64,000 nt of DNA from NCBI GenBank assembly GCA_002929135.1, contig PESC01000001.1, positions 17,557-81,556 of the forward strand. The letters are read 5' to 3'. A program made the translations under genes and the position numbers. How positions within the stretch are numbered: the first letter of the stretch is position 1; every line of letters begins with the position of its first letter. The notes under the pieces were generated by a model, which was not told the DNA's origin, did not search any database, and was given only the letters and a program-made list of their open reading frames with translations. This DNA comes from Methylomonas sp. GTDB taxonomy: Bacteria > Pseudomonadota > Gammaproteobacteria > Methylococcales > Methylomonadaceae. Positions 50,517 through 59,223 of the stretch are shown here, piece after piece.

Positions 50517-51689
50517 GTGTCCGGCGGCATTGCAGCCTATAAATCCGCCGAAATCGTCCGATTACTGCGTAAACAGGGCTGCGAGGTGCGGGTTGTCATG
50601 ACGGCATCGGCGCAGCGTTTCGTTACACCGCTGACTTTTCAGGCACTGAGCGGGCAAACCGTGCATAGCGATTTGTTCGACATCGCCCAGGAACAGGCCA
50701 TGAGCCATATTCACCTGGCGCGTTGGGCCGATGCCTTGCTGATCGCCCCCGCCAGTGCCGACCTACTGGCCAAAATGGCGCACGGGCTGGCCGATGATCT
50801 GCTTTCAACCTTGTGTCTTGCGGCGCAATGCCCGGTTTACCTGGCGCCCGCGATGAATCAGGCCATGTGGCAACATCCAGCCGTGAAAGACAATCTGGCG
50901 TTACTGCGGCAGCGCGGTGTGCGTGTCATCGGCCCGGCGTCGGGCGAGCAAGCCTGTGGCGAGCAGGGCCTGGGGCGAATGAGCGAGCCATCGGCCATTT
51001 GTGACGTGCTCATGGCAACCGATACCACGGCGTTGCTGGCAGGACGCAAGGTCATGATTACCGCTGGCCCAACCCGCGAACCGATCGATCCTGTTCGTTT
51101 CATCAGCAACCGCAGTTCCGGCAGAATGGGCTACGCCATTGCCGAAGCCGCCCGCGATGCAGGTGCCCAGGTCACGCTGGTCAGCGGCCCGGTTGCCCTG
51201 CCGTCACCCCATGGCGTCCGCGTGATCGCCGTGGAATCGGCAAAAGCCATGCACGACGGCGTGATGAGACGCATCGATGATTGCGATATTTTCATCGGTG
51301 CCGCTGCCGTCGCCGATTACCGGCCTGCCCAGGTGGCAGACGCCAAGCTCAAAAAACACGATGACACCCTGGCCATCGTGCTGGAGAAAAATCCCGACAT
51401 CATCGCCACCGTCGCCAGTCTGGCCCGCAAGCCCTTCGTCGTGGGTTTTGCCGCTGAAACCGACGATCTCGAACGCTATGCCCTGGGCAAACTGCGTGAC
51501 AAAAACCTCGACATGATCGCCGCCAACTGGGTCGGCCAGGCCGAAGGCGGATTCGACAGTGAGCGCAATGCACTCGATGTTTACTGGCCGGGCGGCCACC
51601 AGGCGTTGGCGATGGCCGACAAGCGCGAATTGGCCCGACGACTCATTCTTTTAATCGCACAACGCCGTAATGAAAACCATACAACTTAA
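50517..51689 (+). CDS. coaBC: Phosphopantothenoylcysteine decarboxylase/synthase CoaBC (true start probably upstream)
   Basis: At least 390 residues. The CoaC flavodoxin-like half (to about 180) has [34 protein letters not shown] and PAMNQAMW; the CoaB half has [18 protein letters not shown]. The first canonical start in frame is GTG 50517, which cuts off the conserved beta strand ([12 protein letters not shown]). Upstream in frame are only near-cognate codons (ATC 50493, ATC 50487, CTG 50475, ATT 50505). So the real start is probably non-standard, or the sequence has an error. Followed by dut. Confidence 0.93.
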   Translation: MSGGIAAYKSAEIVRLLRKQGCEVRVVMTASAQRFVTPLTFQALSGQTVHSDLFDIAQEQAMSHIHLARWADALLIAPASADLLAKMAHGLADDLLSTLCLAAQCPVYLAPAMNQAMWQHPAVKDNLALLRQRGVRVIGPASGEQACGEQGLGRMSEPSAICDVLMATDTTALLAGRKVMITAGPTREPIDPVRFISNRSSGRMGYAIAEAARDAGAQVTLVSGPVALPSPHGVRVIAVESAKAMHDGVMRRIDDCDIFIGAAAVADYRPAQVADAKLKKHDDTLAIVLEKNPDIIATVASLARKPFVVGFAAETDDLERYALGKLRDKNLDMIAANWVGQAEGGFDSERNALDVYWPGGHQALAMADKRELARRLILLIAQRRNENHTT

Positions 51690-52125
51690 AATCCTCGACC
51701 AACGGCTGGGCAAGACCATTCCGTTGCCGCACTACGCTACCGACGGCTCGGCCGGTCTGGACATGCGGGCCTGCATCGAGCAGGCCATCAGCCTGCAACC
51801 CGGCGAAACGGTGCTGATTCCGACCGGGTTGGCCATACACATCGGCGACAACACACTGGCTGCGGTATTGCTGCCGCGTTCTGGCCTGGGTCACAAGCAC
51901 GGCATCGTGCTGGGCAACCTCGTCGGTTTGATCGATTCCGACTACCAGGGTGAAGTGCTGATTTCGTGCTGGAACCGGGGACAAACTGCCTTCACCATCG
52001 ACGTTGGCGAGCGCATCGCTCAGATGGTATTCGTGCCTGTGGTGCAGGCTGCGTTCGAATGCGTCGAAAATTTCGACAGCAGTGAACGCGGCAGCGGCGG
52101 ATTCGGCCACAGTGGCCGCCACTGA
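51670..52125 (+). CDS. dut: dUTP diphosphatase
   Basis: 151 residues. All five trimeric dUTPase motifs: [43 protein letters not shown], and [11 protein letters not shown] (the C-terminal P-loop-like arm). Overlaps coaBC by 20 bp. Confidence 0.97.
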   Translation: MKTIQLKILDQRLGKTIPLPHYATDGSAGLDMRACIEQAISLQPGETVLIPTGLAIHIGDNTLAAVLLPRSGLGHKHGIVLGNLVGLIDSDYQGEVLISCWNRGQTAFTIDVGERIAQMVFVPVVQAAFECVENFDSSERGSGGFGHSGRH

Positions 52126-52140
52126 CGACGAGGCCACAGC

Positions 52141-54612
52141 ATGAAGCGGATTTACAGCATTCTGGCCGCGATTTCGATCGCCATGGCGCTACTGGCAGGC
52201 ACTGGCAGCTATCTGTTGCTGGCGTCCGATGCGGGCAATGCCAAGCGCGAGGCGGCGCTGGCCACCGTCCGCAGCATAGGCAACGCCATTACGCTGCAAC
52301 TGGACCTGTTGCAGGCCAGCGTCGATGGCGTTGCCCGTCAGCCCGATGTCATTGCGGCACTGGCCAGTGGCGACCGTGAATCGATCAAGCGCATCGAGTC
52401 CGATCTGCAAACTGTCGTACCGTATGGTTTGCGTTTGCGCCTGCTGCTGCCCGACATCAACGAAACCGAGCAAACACAAACACCCCACATGGGTTTTGGC
52501 GATCTCGACATGGTCAAAACCCGCCTGATGGCACCGACCCCGCCTGCCGTGCAGGGCGAAGGTGAACACCGTCATCTTGCGATTGCCAGTGCGGTTGTCG
52601 ATGGTGAGCGGGTCGTCGGTGTGGTTCTGGCCAGCCTGAAAGCCGATTTGCCCGCGCGGATGCTGGGCGGCGCCGATTCCAGTGCAGGATTGATTCATTT
52701 GCAACAGGCGCAACTGACATTGGCCAGCGTCGGGACACGCAGCGATGAGTCGGGCGTGCCGATTGAAATATCGATTGGCAACAGCCGCTGGCATGTCCTG
52801 TTCTGGCCCGATCCGGGCTTAGGTTTGAGTCACTGGCTCAACGTGGCTTTGGCAATCAGCGTGCCGCTATTGGTCATCGCCGTGGCGTTCGTGCTGGCTT
52901 ACCGCAAGCTGATGACCTACCTACAGGCCGATCAAGCCAGTTTGCTGAAAGCGGTCAAGGATTTGATGCAAGGCAAAATCGCCGGAAACTATCCATTGAA
53001 GATCAATGAGTTGCAGCCTGTCGTCTCGGCCATGGTGCAGATCAAGCGCGTGCTCGAACAGGCGCCGGTTCCGGCATCGAAACCCATCGTTGTCGACGAA
53101 GATGCGTTTTTCAACGATTCATTCGACATCGACTTTACCGAGGCTTCGCCCATCGCCTTGTCGCAAACCGCGCCGCTCAGTTTGCCAGCGGGTTGGCCCG
53201 AGGCCATCGATTCGGCTGTTGCTGCCGACACGGTGGTTGTCGTGCCACCGGTGTTGGGTGCTAGCAAACCGGTGGCCAATGTTTTCGGTCATCATGGCAT
53301 CGCGGGTGACGTGCTCGACGAACCCCTGATGGAGGCGATAGGCAAAGCCTTTGGCAGCGAGGCCAGAGCACTGAATGTTGAAACCATCGTGGTTGCCCGC
53401 GATGGTCGTGTCTCCAGCCCGGCGTTATGCGCCGCATTGGTCAGAGGTATTACCGCGACGGGATGTGGGGTGCTGGACATGGGCATGGTACCGGCGCCGG
53501 TGCTGGGTTTCGTTTGTCATCACACCGGCGGGCGCAGTGCGGCCATGGTGGCCACCGAAACCGAACACCCCGGCATCAACGGCCTGCAACTGCTACTGAA
53601 CGGCGAACGCCTCGATGGCGAGCGTGTGCTGGCGCTAAAGCAGCGCATCGACAACACCGATTACACGCTGGCACCGGGCGGCAGGGTTGATGAGAACAGC
53701 CTGTTTGCCAATGAATACATCGGTATCATTGCCGACGACATTCGTCTGGTTCGCCCGATGACCGTGGTAATGGATGCCGGCCATGGCGCGTGTTCCCGGA
53801 TCGGCTCGCTGTTGCTCAAAACCCTGGGGTGCGAGCTGATCGAACTGAACGGCGACCGGCCTTTGGCGGAACCGGGGGCAGAAGCCCTGGAGGCTCTGAG
53901 TCGGGCGGTCATCAGTCACAAGGCGGAATTGGGCATAGCCTGGGACAGCGACGGCGATCGTGTCGGTTTGATTGATGCCCAAGGCCGCATCATTTCGCCC
54001 GATGCGGTGATGATGCTGTTCGCCCGCGACATTCTGGCGACCAGAACGGGTGCCGATATTGTCTGCGATGCCGCCTATAGCCGTGCGGTGATGGAACAGA
54101 TCAGCAAGCGCGGTGGCCACCCGGTCACAGCAAAAACCACGACGGCCGCCATGCAAAAAATGTTGCGCGAGTCCGGCTCGCCGCTGGCAGGCACTGTCGA
54201 TGGTCGCTGGTTTTTCAATGATCGCTGGCTGGGTTTCGCCGATGGCTTGTATGCCGCTGCCCGCCTGATAGGCATTCTATCGACCGATAGCCGTACCAGC
54301 GCCGACGTATTCGACGAATTGCCGCGTTCACTGGCGACGCCGTTACTGACCGTCGCGCTAAACGAGGGCGATGGCGTGCGATTCATCGAGCAGTTGTTCG
54401 CCATTGCCCATCTGCCCGACGCCAAAATCGACGGCAGTGACGGTTTGAAGGCGCAATTCGTTGACGGCTGGGCCTTGGTCAGAGTCTCCGGTCGTTCGAA
54501 CGCCATCGAAATCCGCTTCGAAGCCGATGACAAAGACGCACTGGCGCGAATACAGGGCCGCATCGCGTCGTTGCTGAAACAGGTAAAACCCGATATTTCC
54601 TTAGCTTTTTAA
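52141..54612 (+). CDS. Membrane-anchored AlgC-like protein with lost phosphohexomutase active site
   Basis: 823 residues. Residues 5-27 and about 235-260 are membrane segments framing an extracytoplasmic domain; a HAMP-like stretch follows and the phosphohexomutase domain starts near 385. The long form resembles P. aeruginosa AlgC with its N-terminal extension, and the dut-algC-argB context agrees. Yet the catalytic loop TGSHNP reads ATETEHP (471-477); Ser becomes Glu473 or, with a gap, Thr474. The sugar-specificity loop GEMSGH reads GTVDGR (684-689) and the phosphate loop RASNTTP reads RVSGRSN (781-787). The metal loop DSDGDR (602-607) is kept. Probably inactive or altered in substrate. Confidence 0.8.
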   Translation: MKRIYSILAAISIAMALLAGTGSYLLLASDAGNAKREAALATVRSIGNAITLQLDLLQASVDGVARQPDVIAALASGDRESIKRIESDLQTVVPYGLRLRLLLPDINETEQTQTPHMGFGDLDMVKTRLMAPTPPAVQGEGEHRHLAIASAVVDGERVVGVVLASLKADLPARMLGGADSSAGLIHLQQAQLTLASVGTRSDESGVPIEISIGNSRWHVLFWPDPGLGLSHWLNVALAISVPLLVIAVAFVLAYRKLMTYLQADQASLLKAVKDLMQGKIAGNYPLKINELQPVVSAMVQIKRVLEQAPVPASKPIVVDEDAFFNDSFDIDFTEASPIALSQTAPLSLPAGWPEAIDSAVAADTVVVVPPVLGASKPVANVFGHHGIAGDVLDEPLMEAIGKAFGSEARALNVETIVVARDGRVSSPALCAALVRGITATGCGVLDMGMVPAPVLGFVCHHTGGRSAAMVATETEHPGINGLQLLLNGERLDGERVLALKQRIDNTDYTLAPGGRVDENSLFANEYIGIIADDIRLVRPMTVVMDAGHGACSRIGSLLLKTLGCELIELNGDRPLAEPGAEALEALSRAVISHKAELGIAWDSDGDRVGLIDAQGRIISPDAVMMLFARDILATRTGADIVCDAAYSRAVMEQISKRGGHPVTAKTTTAAMQKMLRESGSPLAGTVDGRWFFNDRWLGFADGLYAAARLIGILSTDSRTSADVFDELPRSLATPLLTVALNEGDGVRFIEQLFAIAHLPDAKIDGSDGLKAQFVDGWALVRVSGRSNAIEIRFEADDKDALARIQGRIASLLKQVKPDISLAF

Positions 54613-55518
<906 letters not shown>

Positions 55519-55552
55519 CGCTGCGCCCGCTGAGCCACGGTCTTGCTTTCAG

Positions 55553-55567
55553 GTAACTATTCAGCGT
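55553..55567. repeat. Solo copy of the GTAACTATTCAGCGT element end
   Basis: The 15 bases match the left terminal repeat of the element at 63601-63937 exactly. A partial copy in inverse orientation is at 11130-11141. Confidence 0.6.
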
Positions 55568-55737
55568 GTCAGACTTTGTTAAACTTGCCGCCGGAGAGAT
55601 GATTTATGCATGCCGTAACATTATGATACCCATGTGTTTTTCATTGCGTTGAAAAACTCTGGCCCTAACGAAGCAGTCCGAGGCGAGCACTCGTTTGCAA
55701 AAGGCGTTTGTCGCGGCGACTCTGGCGCAGGCGTGGC

Positions 55738-55938
55738 ATGTTCGGTCTGGACGAAATCGCCACCCGGCCCGGCCTGCAAGAACTGGAATACCCTTTGGAA
55801 TCACGCATCAAGGATATTGATTTGAAAATCGCCGAAACCCAATCCTGACTGATTCGCTGGCTTGTTAACGCCGGTTTGTTGCAGACGGCGTTGATTACGG
55901 GACTTTTGGTCAAACTCATCGCAACATTTCCAGGCTAA
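55738..55938 (+). pseudogene. Remnant of a DUF1640-type coiled-coil membrane protein
   Basis: In one frame, ATG 55738 reads to an internal TGA (55846-55848) and then to TAA 55938. The parts before and after the stop are LESRIKDIDLKIAETQS and LIRWLVNAGLLQTALITGLL, the typical end of DUF1640 (coiled coil then a membrane helix). Functional relatives read ETKADLIRW at the break. The N-terminal half of the family is missing or unrecognisable. Confidence 0.55.
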
Positions 55939-56064
55939 ACCCGTTACGGAACCTATGGCTAAATCGGCTAACAAAACACTCTACCGGACGACAATTGCGC
56001 TGTGCGCCGTTGCTGTCGGTGAGCGTCATCATCAACACAAGCAAACTCTAAAAGAGGAAACATC

Positions 56065-56667
56065 ATGAAAAAATTCAGTAAAACGCCGTTGACCCTGGCC
56101 ATGGGCACTGCCGTATTGTCGGGTCTGGCCGTCAACGTACACGCCGACAGCAACCCGTTTGCATTGGTCGAATTGTCCAGTGGTTACACGGTGGCAGAAG
56201 CCTCGAACACCAAAGCCAATAGCCACGGCGCCTGTGGCGGCAATGTTGCCGACGCTGATGGTCGTCGCATCGGTCAAGGCCAGACAAAGGGTAAACCAGC
56301 AGCCAAGTCGAGCGAAGGCGCCTGCGGCGAAGGCATGTGCGGGGCGATGATGAGCGGCGGCAAAATGAAAAAAGGCATGGAAGGCATGTGCGGCGACATG
56401 ATGAAGGGCAAGGAAGGCGCTTGCGGCATGATGGGTGGCGACCAAGATGCCGGTAAAGCAGCGGAAGGTAGTTGCGGCGCCATGATGAAGAATGGCACCT
56501 GCCCCATGATGGGTGGCATGTCGGGCATGACTCATGGTGGTGGCCAGGATGCCGCCAAGTCGCAAGAAGGTAGTTGCGGCGCGATGATGAAGGATGGCGG
56601 CTGTCCGATGATGAAGGGTGGCGAAAGTCAGCACGATGACAGCACCGATAAATCCGCTCACCACTGA
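56065..56667 (+). CDS. hvfA: HvfA-like copper-binding RiPP precursor with six EGxCG motifs
   Basis: 200 residues. Signal peptide 1-27 (ending NVHA), then the conserved leader NPFALVELSSGYTVA. The rest contains six EGxCG motifs (EGACG, EGMCG, EGMCG, EGACG, EGSCG, EGSCG), one HGACGG and two CPMM motifs, in a Met/Gly-rich context. In this family, the MNIO enzyme HvfB with HvfC modifies these cysteines to copper-binding oxazole- or thioamide-type groups. Followed directly by hvfB and hvfC. It has more motifs than simple bufferin-type precursors. Confidence 0.88.
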   Translation: MKKFSKTPLTLAMGTAVLSGLAVNVHADSNPFALVELSSGYTVAEASNTKANSHGACGGNVADADGRRIGQGQTKGKPAAKSSEGACGEGMCGAMMSGGKMKKGMEGMCGDMMKGKEGACGMMGGDQDAGKAAEGSCGAMMKNGTCPMMGGMSGMTHGGGQDAAKSQEGSCGAMMKDGGCPMMKGGESQHDDSTDKSAHH

Positions 56668-56753
56668 TGGCCGACGCCTAACGGCAAAGGCTACATGCTC
56701 GATTCCGCGCCTTGTGTGCGGAATCGGCTGTCGAATGATGACGAGGTAAGGCG

Positions 56754-57605
56754 ATGAACACGCCGAAAAATCGAATATCCGGCGCTGGCCTCGGTCTCAG
56801 ACGACCCTTTTTGGCCGAGCTGATCCAGCATCCGCCCGCCCAGATCGGTTTCTATGAAGTTGCACCGGAAAACTGGATGAGCCTGGGCGGCAAGTTGGGT
56901 AAACAGTTTCGCGCCATGACCGAGCGTTTTGCGTTTGTCTGCCACGGTTTGTCGTTGTCGATAGGCAGCAGCGACCCGCTAGACGAGGGCTTTGTGCGCG
57001 ACCTCAAACACTTCATGGCAGTACACGGCATCGAACGTTACAGCGAACACCTGAGCTATTGCAGCCACGGTGGCCATCTCTACGACCTGATGCCGATACC
57101 GTTCACTGACGATGCCGTCAAGCACGTTGCAGCCCGCATTCGCCGTGTACAGGACATCCTGGAACGGCGCATCGCCATCGAAAACATTTCCTACTACGCA
57201 GCCCCCGGTCAGGCCATGGCCGAAATCGACTTCTTCAATGCCGTCATCGCCGAAGCCGATTGCGACATCCTGCTAGACATCAACAACATTTACGTCAATA
57301 GCATCAATCACGGTTACGACGCCGCAGCCTTTCTGCGCGCCATGCCGGGCAAGCGCATCGCTTATGCCCACATCGCCGGTCATTACGTCGAAGCCGATGA
57401 TTTTCTGGTCGATACCCACGGTGCGCCCGTCATCGACCCGGTCTGGCGTTTGCTGGAAACGGCCTACGACCGGTTTGGTGTATTCCCGACTCTGCTGGAA
57501 CGCGATTTCAACCTGCCGCCATTGACCGAATTACTGAAAGAAGTCGACACCATCGCCACATGTCAACGCTTGGCACAGGCAAAACAACAGCGGCAGGTGG
57601 CGTGA
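56754..57605 (+). CDS. hvfB: DUF692 multinuclear iron enzyme HvfB/MbnB-like
   Basis: 283 residues, TIM barrel. Metal-binding segments: HGLSLSIGSSDP (near 66), YSEHLSYCSHGGHLYDL (near 100), ENISYYA, LLDINNIYVNSINHG, AHIAGHYV, DTHGAPV and LLERDFNLPP. It installs the cysteine modification on HvfA. Overlaps hvfC by one base (TGATG). Confidence 0.93.
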   Translation: MNTPKNRISGAGLGLRRPFLAELIQHPPAQIGFYEVAPENWMSLGGKLGKQFRAMTERFAFVCHGLSLSIGSSDPLDEGFVRDLKHFMAVHGIERYSEHLSYCSHGGHLYDLMPIPFTDDAVKHVAARIRRVQDILERRIAIENISYYAAPGQAMAEIDFFNAVIAEADCDILLDINNIYVNSINHGYDAAAFLRAMPGKRIAYAHIAGHYVEADDFLVDTHGAPVIDPVWRLLETAYDRFGVFPTLLERDFNLPPLTELLKEVDTIATCQRLAQAKQQRQVA

Positions 57606-58345
57606 TGCAGGCAGATTTTCGCGTCAAACAGGCGGAATTTGCCGCCCACATCCGTAACCCTGGCCATTGCCTGCCACCGACTGATGTCGATCCCCGGCGC
57701 ATGGCGATGTATTGCGAACTGTTCCTCAACAACATCGACGGCTTTTTGAGCAGCAACTTTCCGGTATTGCGCACCCTGCTGTCCGATACGCAATGGCGGG
57801 CACTGGCGCAGGATTTCTTCGCGCAGCATCGTTGCCAGACGCCGCATTTTTGCGAAATTGCCGAGGAATTCCTCGATTACCTGCACAACGAACGCAACGC
57901 CGAAAACGATTTGCCGTTCCTGCTGGAACTGGCGCATTACGAATGGGTGGAAATGGCGCTGACAATCGCCAAAGAACAGCCCGTATTCGGCGACGAGGTT
58001 TTTGTCGCCGCGCTGGCCGAGCGACCACTGGCGCTGTCACCACTGGCCTGGGTACTGGCCTATCAGTATCCCGTCGAACGTATCGGTCCCGATTTCCTGC
58101 CAACCGAGCCACCCGCCGAACCGACATTTCTGGTGGTGTACCGCGATGCCAGCGATGACGTTCACTTCATGCGCATCACGGCGGCGATCTATCAATTGTT
58201 GCAAGCCATCGAACAACAGCCCGGCCAGACCGGTCTGGCCACCCTACGCCAGCTGCCGGGCACCCCCGCTGGCAACGAACTGCAAACCCTGGCACTGGCC
58301 AGTTTGCGTCAACTGGCCACCAAAGGCATCCTGATTCCGGCGTGA
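57605..58345 (+). CDS. hvfC: HvfC/BufC-like partner protein (DUF2063)
   Basis: 246 residues. Starts MQADFRVKQAEFAAHIRNPG; YCELFLNNIDGFLSSNFPVL is the DUF2063 signature. It brings the precursor to HvfB. ATG 57605 overlaps the hvfB stop; an upstream in-frame ATG at 57560 is inside hvfB and unlikely. Confidence 0.92.
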   Translation: MQADFRVKQAEFAAHIRNPGHCLPPTDVDPRRMAMYCELFLNNIDGFLSSNFPVLRTLLSDTQWRALAQDFFAQHRCQTPHFCEIAEEFLDYLHNERNAENDLPFLLELAHYEWVEMALTIAKEQPVFGDEVFVAALAERPLALSPLAWVLAYQYPVERIGPDFLPTEPPAEPTFLVVYRDASDDVHFMRITAAIYQLLQAIEQQPGQTGLATLRQLPGTPAGNELQTLALASLRQLATKGILIPA

Positions 58346-58372
58346 TGCCGGTGTGTTTTCACCGCTTGCGTC

Positions 58373-58840
58373 TCACCAGCTCTTGTAAGGCTGCCGACTG
58401 AGATTGTTGTTGTAGTAACGCACGTCGTAAGTCACCTCCTCGCCCAGCCAGACCGGTTTTTCAAAGGCTTCATCGACCTCGGACAGCTCGATTTCCGCAA
58501 CGATCAGCCCCAGATTGTCACCGCTGAACTCATCGATCTCCCAAACATGGCCGCCATGATCGACAAAATGCCGGGTCTTCTCGATCAACGGCTTCAAGCA
58601 CAGCTCGTTTAGCAGGGTTTCGGCATCGGTCAGCGGAATTTCGTATTCGAATTCATGACGACGATTGCCGATCGTCGCACTCTTGATATTGAGCCAAGCC
58701 CGATCGCCCGCAACACGGACACGAACCGAACTCAGCGGATTACCACTCAAATAGCCCTGCCTGTACCAACAGGATCGGCGCACATGCGGACGCCACTGCT
58801 CGTTTGCCAGCAGGAATTTATGCTCGATTTCCATAGCCAT
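58373..58840 (-). CDS. CYTH-domain protein
   Basis: 155 residues. The ExExK signature MEIEHKFLL begins the protein, and SVRVRVAGDRAWLNIKSAT, EFEYEIPLTDAETLL and EIDEFSGDNLGLIVAEIEL follow. This is the triphosphate tunnel fold (inorganic triphosphatase or adenylate cyclase-like). Upstream frame to 58978 is unrelated. ATG 58834 is an alternative start. Not in an operon with hvf. Confidence 0.9.
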   Translation of the reverse strand: MAMEIEHKFLLANEQWRPHVRRSCWYRQGYLSGNPLSSVRVRVAGDRAWLNIKSATIGNRRHEFEYEIPLTDAETLLNELCLKPLIEKTRHFVDHGGHVWEIDEFSGDNLGLIVAEIELSEVDEAFEKPVWLGEEVTYDVRYYNNNLSRQPYKSW

Positions 58841-59223
58841 GCTTCGTTGTCTCTTGGGTAGATGTATCGGGATGTCTGGTTTTTCTGCATCCCATAGTCT
58901 CTGAAATGGGCTTAGAGCTGTAACAACGGGGCAAATACCCCCACTGACAGTCCGTTTTGAGAGCATAAAAAATACCATTCAATATCATTCGAAACGCCAC
59001 AGGGTTGGAGCCGCCCGATTTTTTCCGCTTGAATGGCTCCAGAAATAGCTCAGCAAATGCCCAGAATTCGCCTGAAATGCCTTGATAGCTCATAGATTGC
59101 CAACATGTTGATAAATAAAGCCATCATTCACCATTTGAAACGATTGGCACAAGGTGTGCCGGATGCCCTCTAAATCGCGGATGTAAGTACTTGGCTTTAT
59201 CGCATTTCTGGGTAGTCAATTTC
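58841..59223. other. Intergenic region with a transposase relic
   Basis: Apart from the transposase fragment (58880-59093) nothing is recognised. 59100-59180 may contain the element's old end. Confidence 0.45.
58880..59093 (-). pseudogene. Truncated IS5-like transposase N-terminus
   Basis: From ATG 59093 the frame reads MSYQGISGEFW, KRKKSGGSNPVAFRMILNGI and FYALKTDCQWGYLPRCY, the DUF4096-type N-terminal part of IS5/IS4-related transposases. After about 65 residues the similarity stops and the catalytic domain is gone. A dead insertion element. Confidence 0.75.

Larger units (their letters stand above)
55519..56064. other. Intergenic region with a solo element end and a pseudogene
   Basis: Apart from the DUF1640 relic (55738-55938) and a single GTAACTATTCAGCGT end (55553-55567), I see no gene. 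The last 60 bases are the hvfA leader. Confidence 0.5.
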
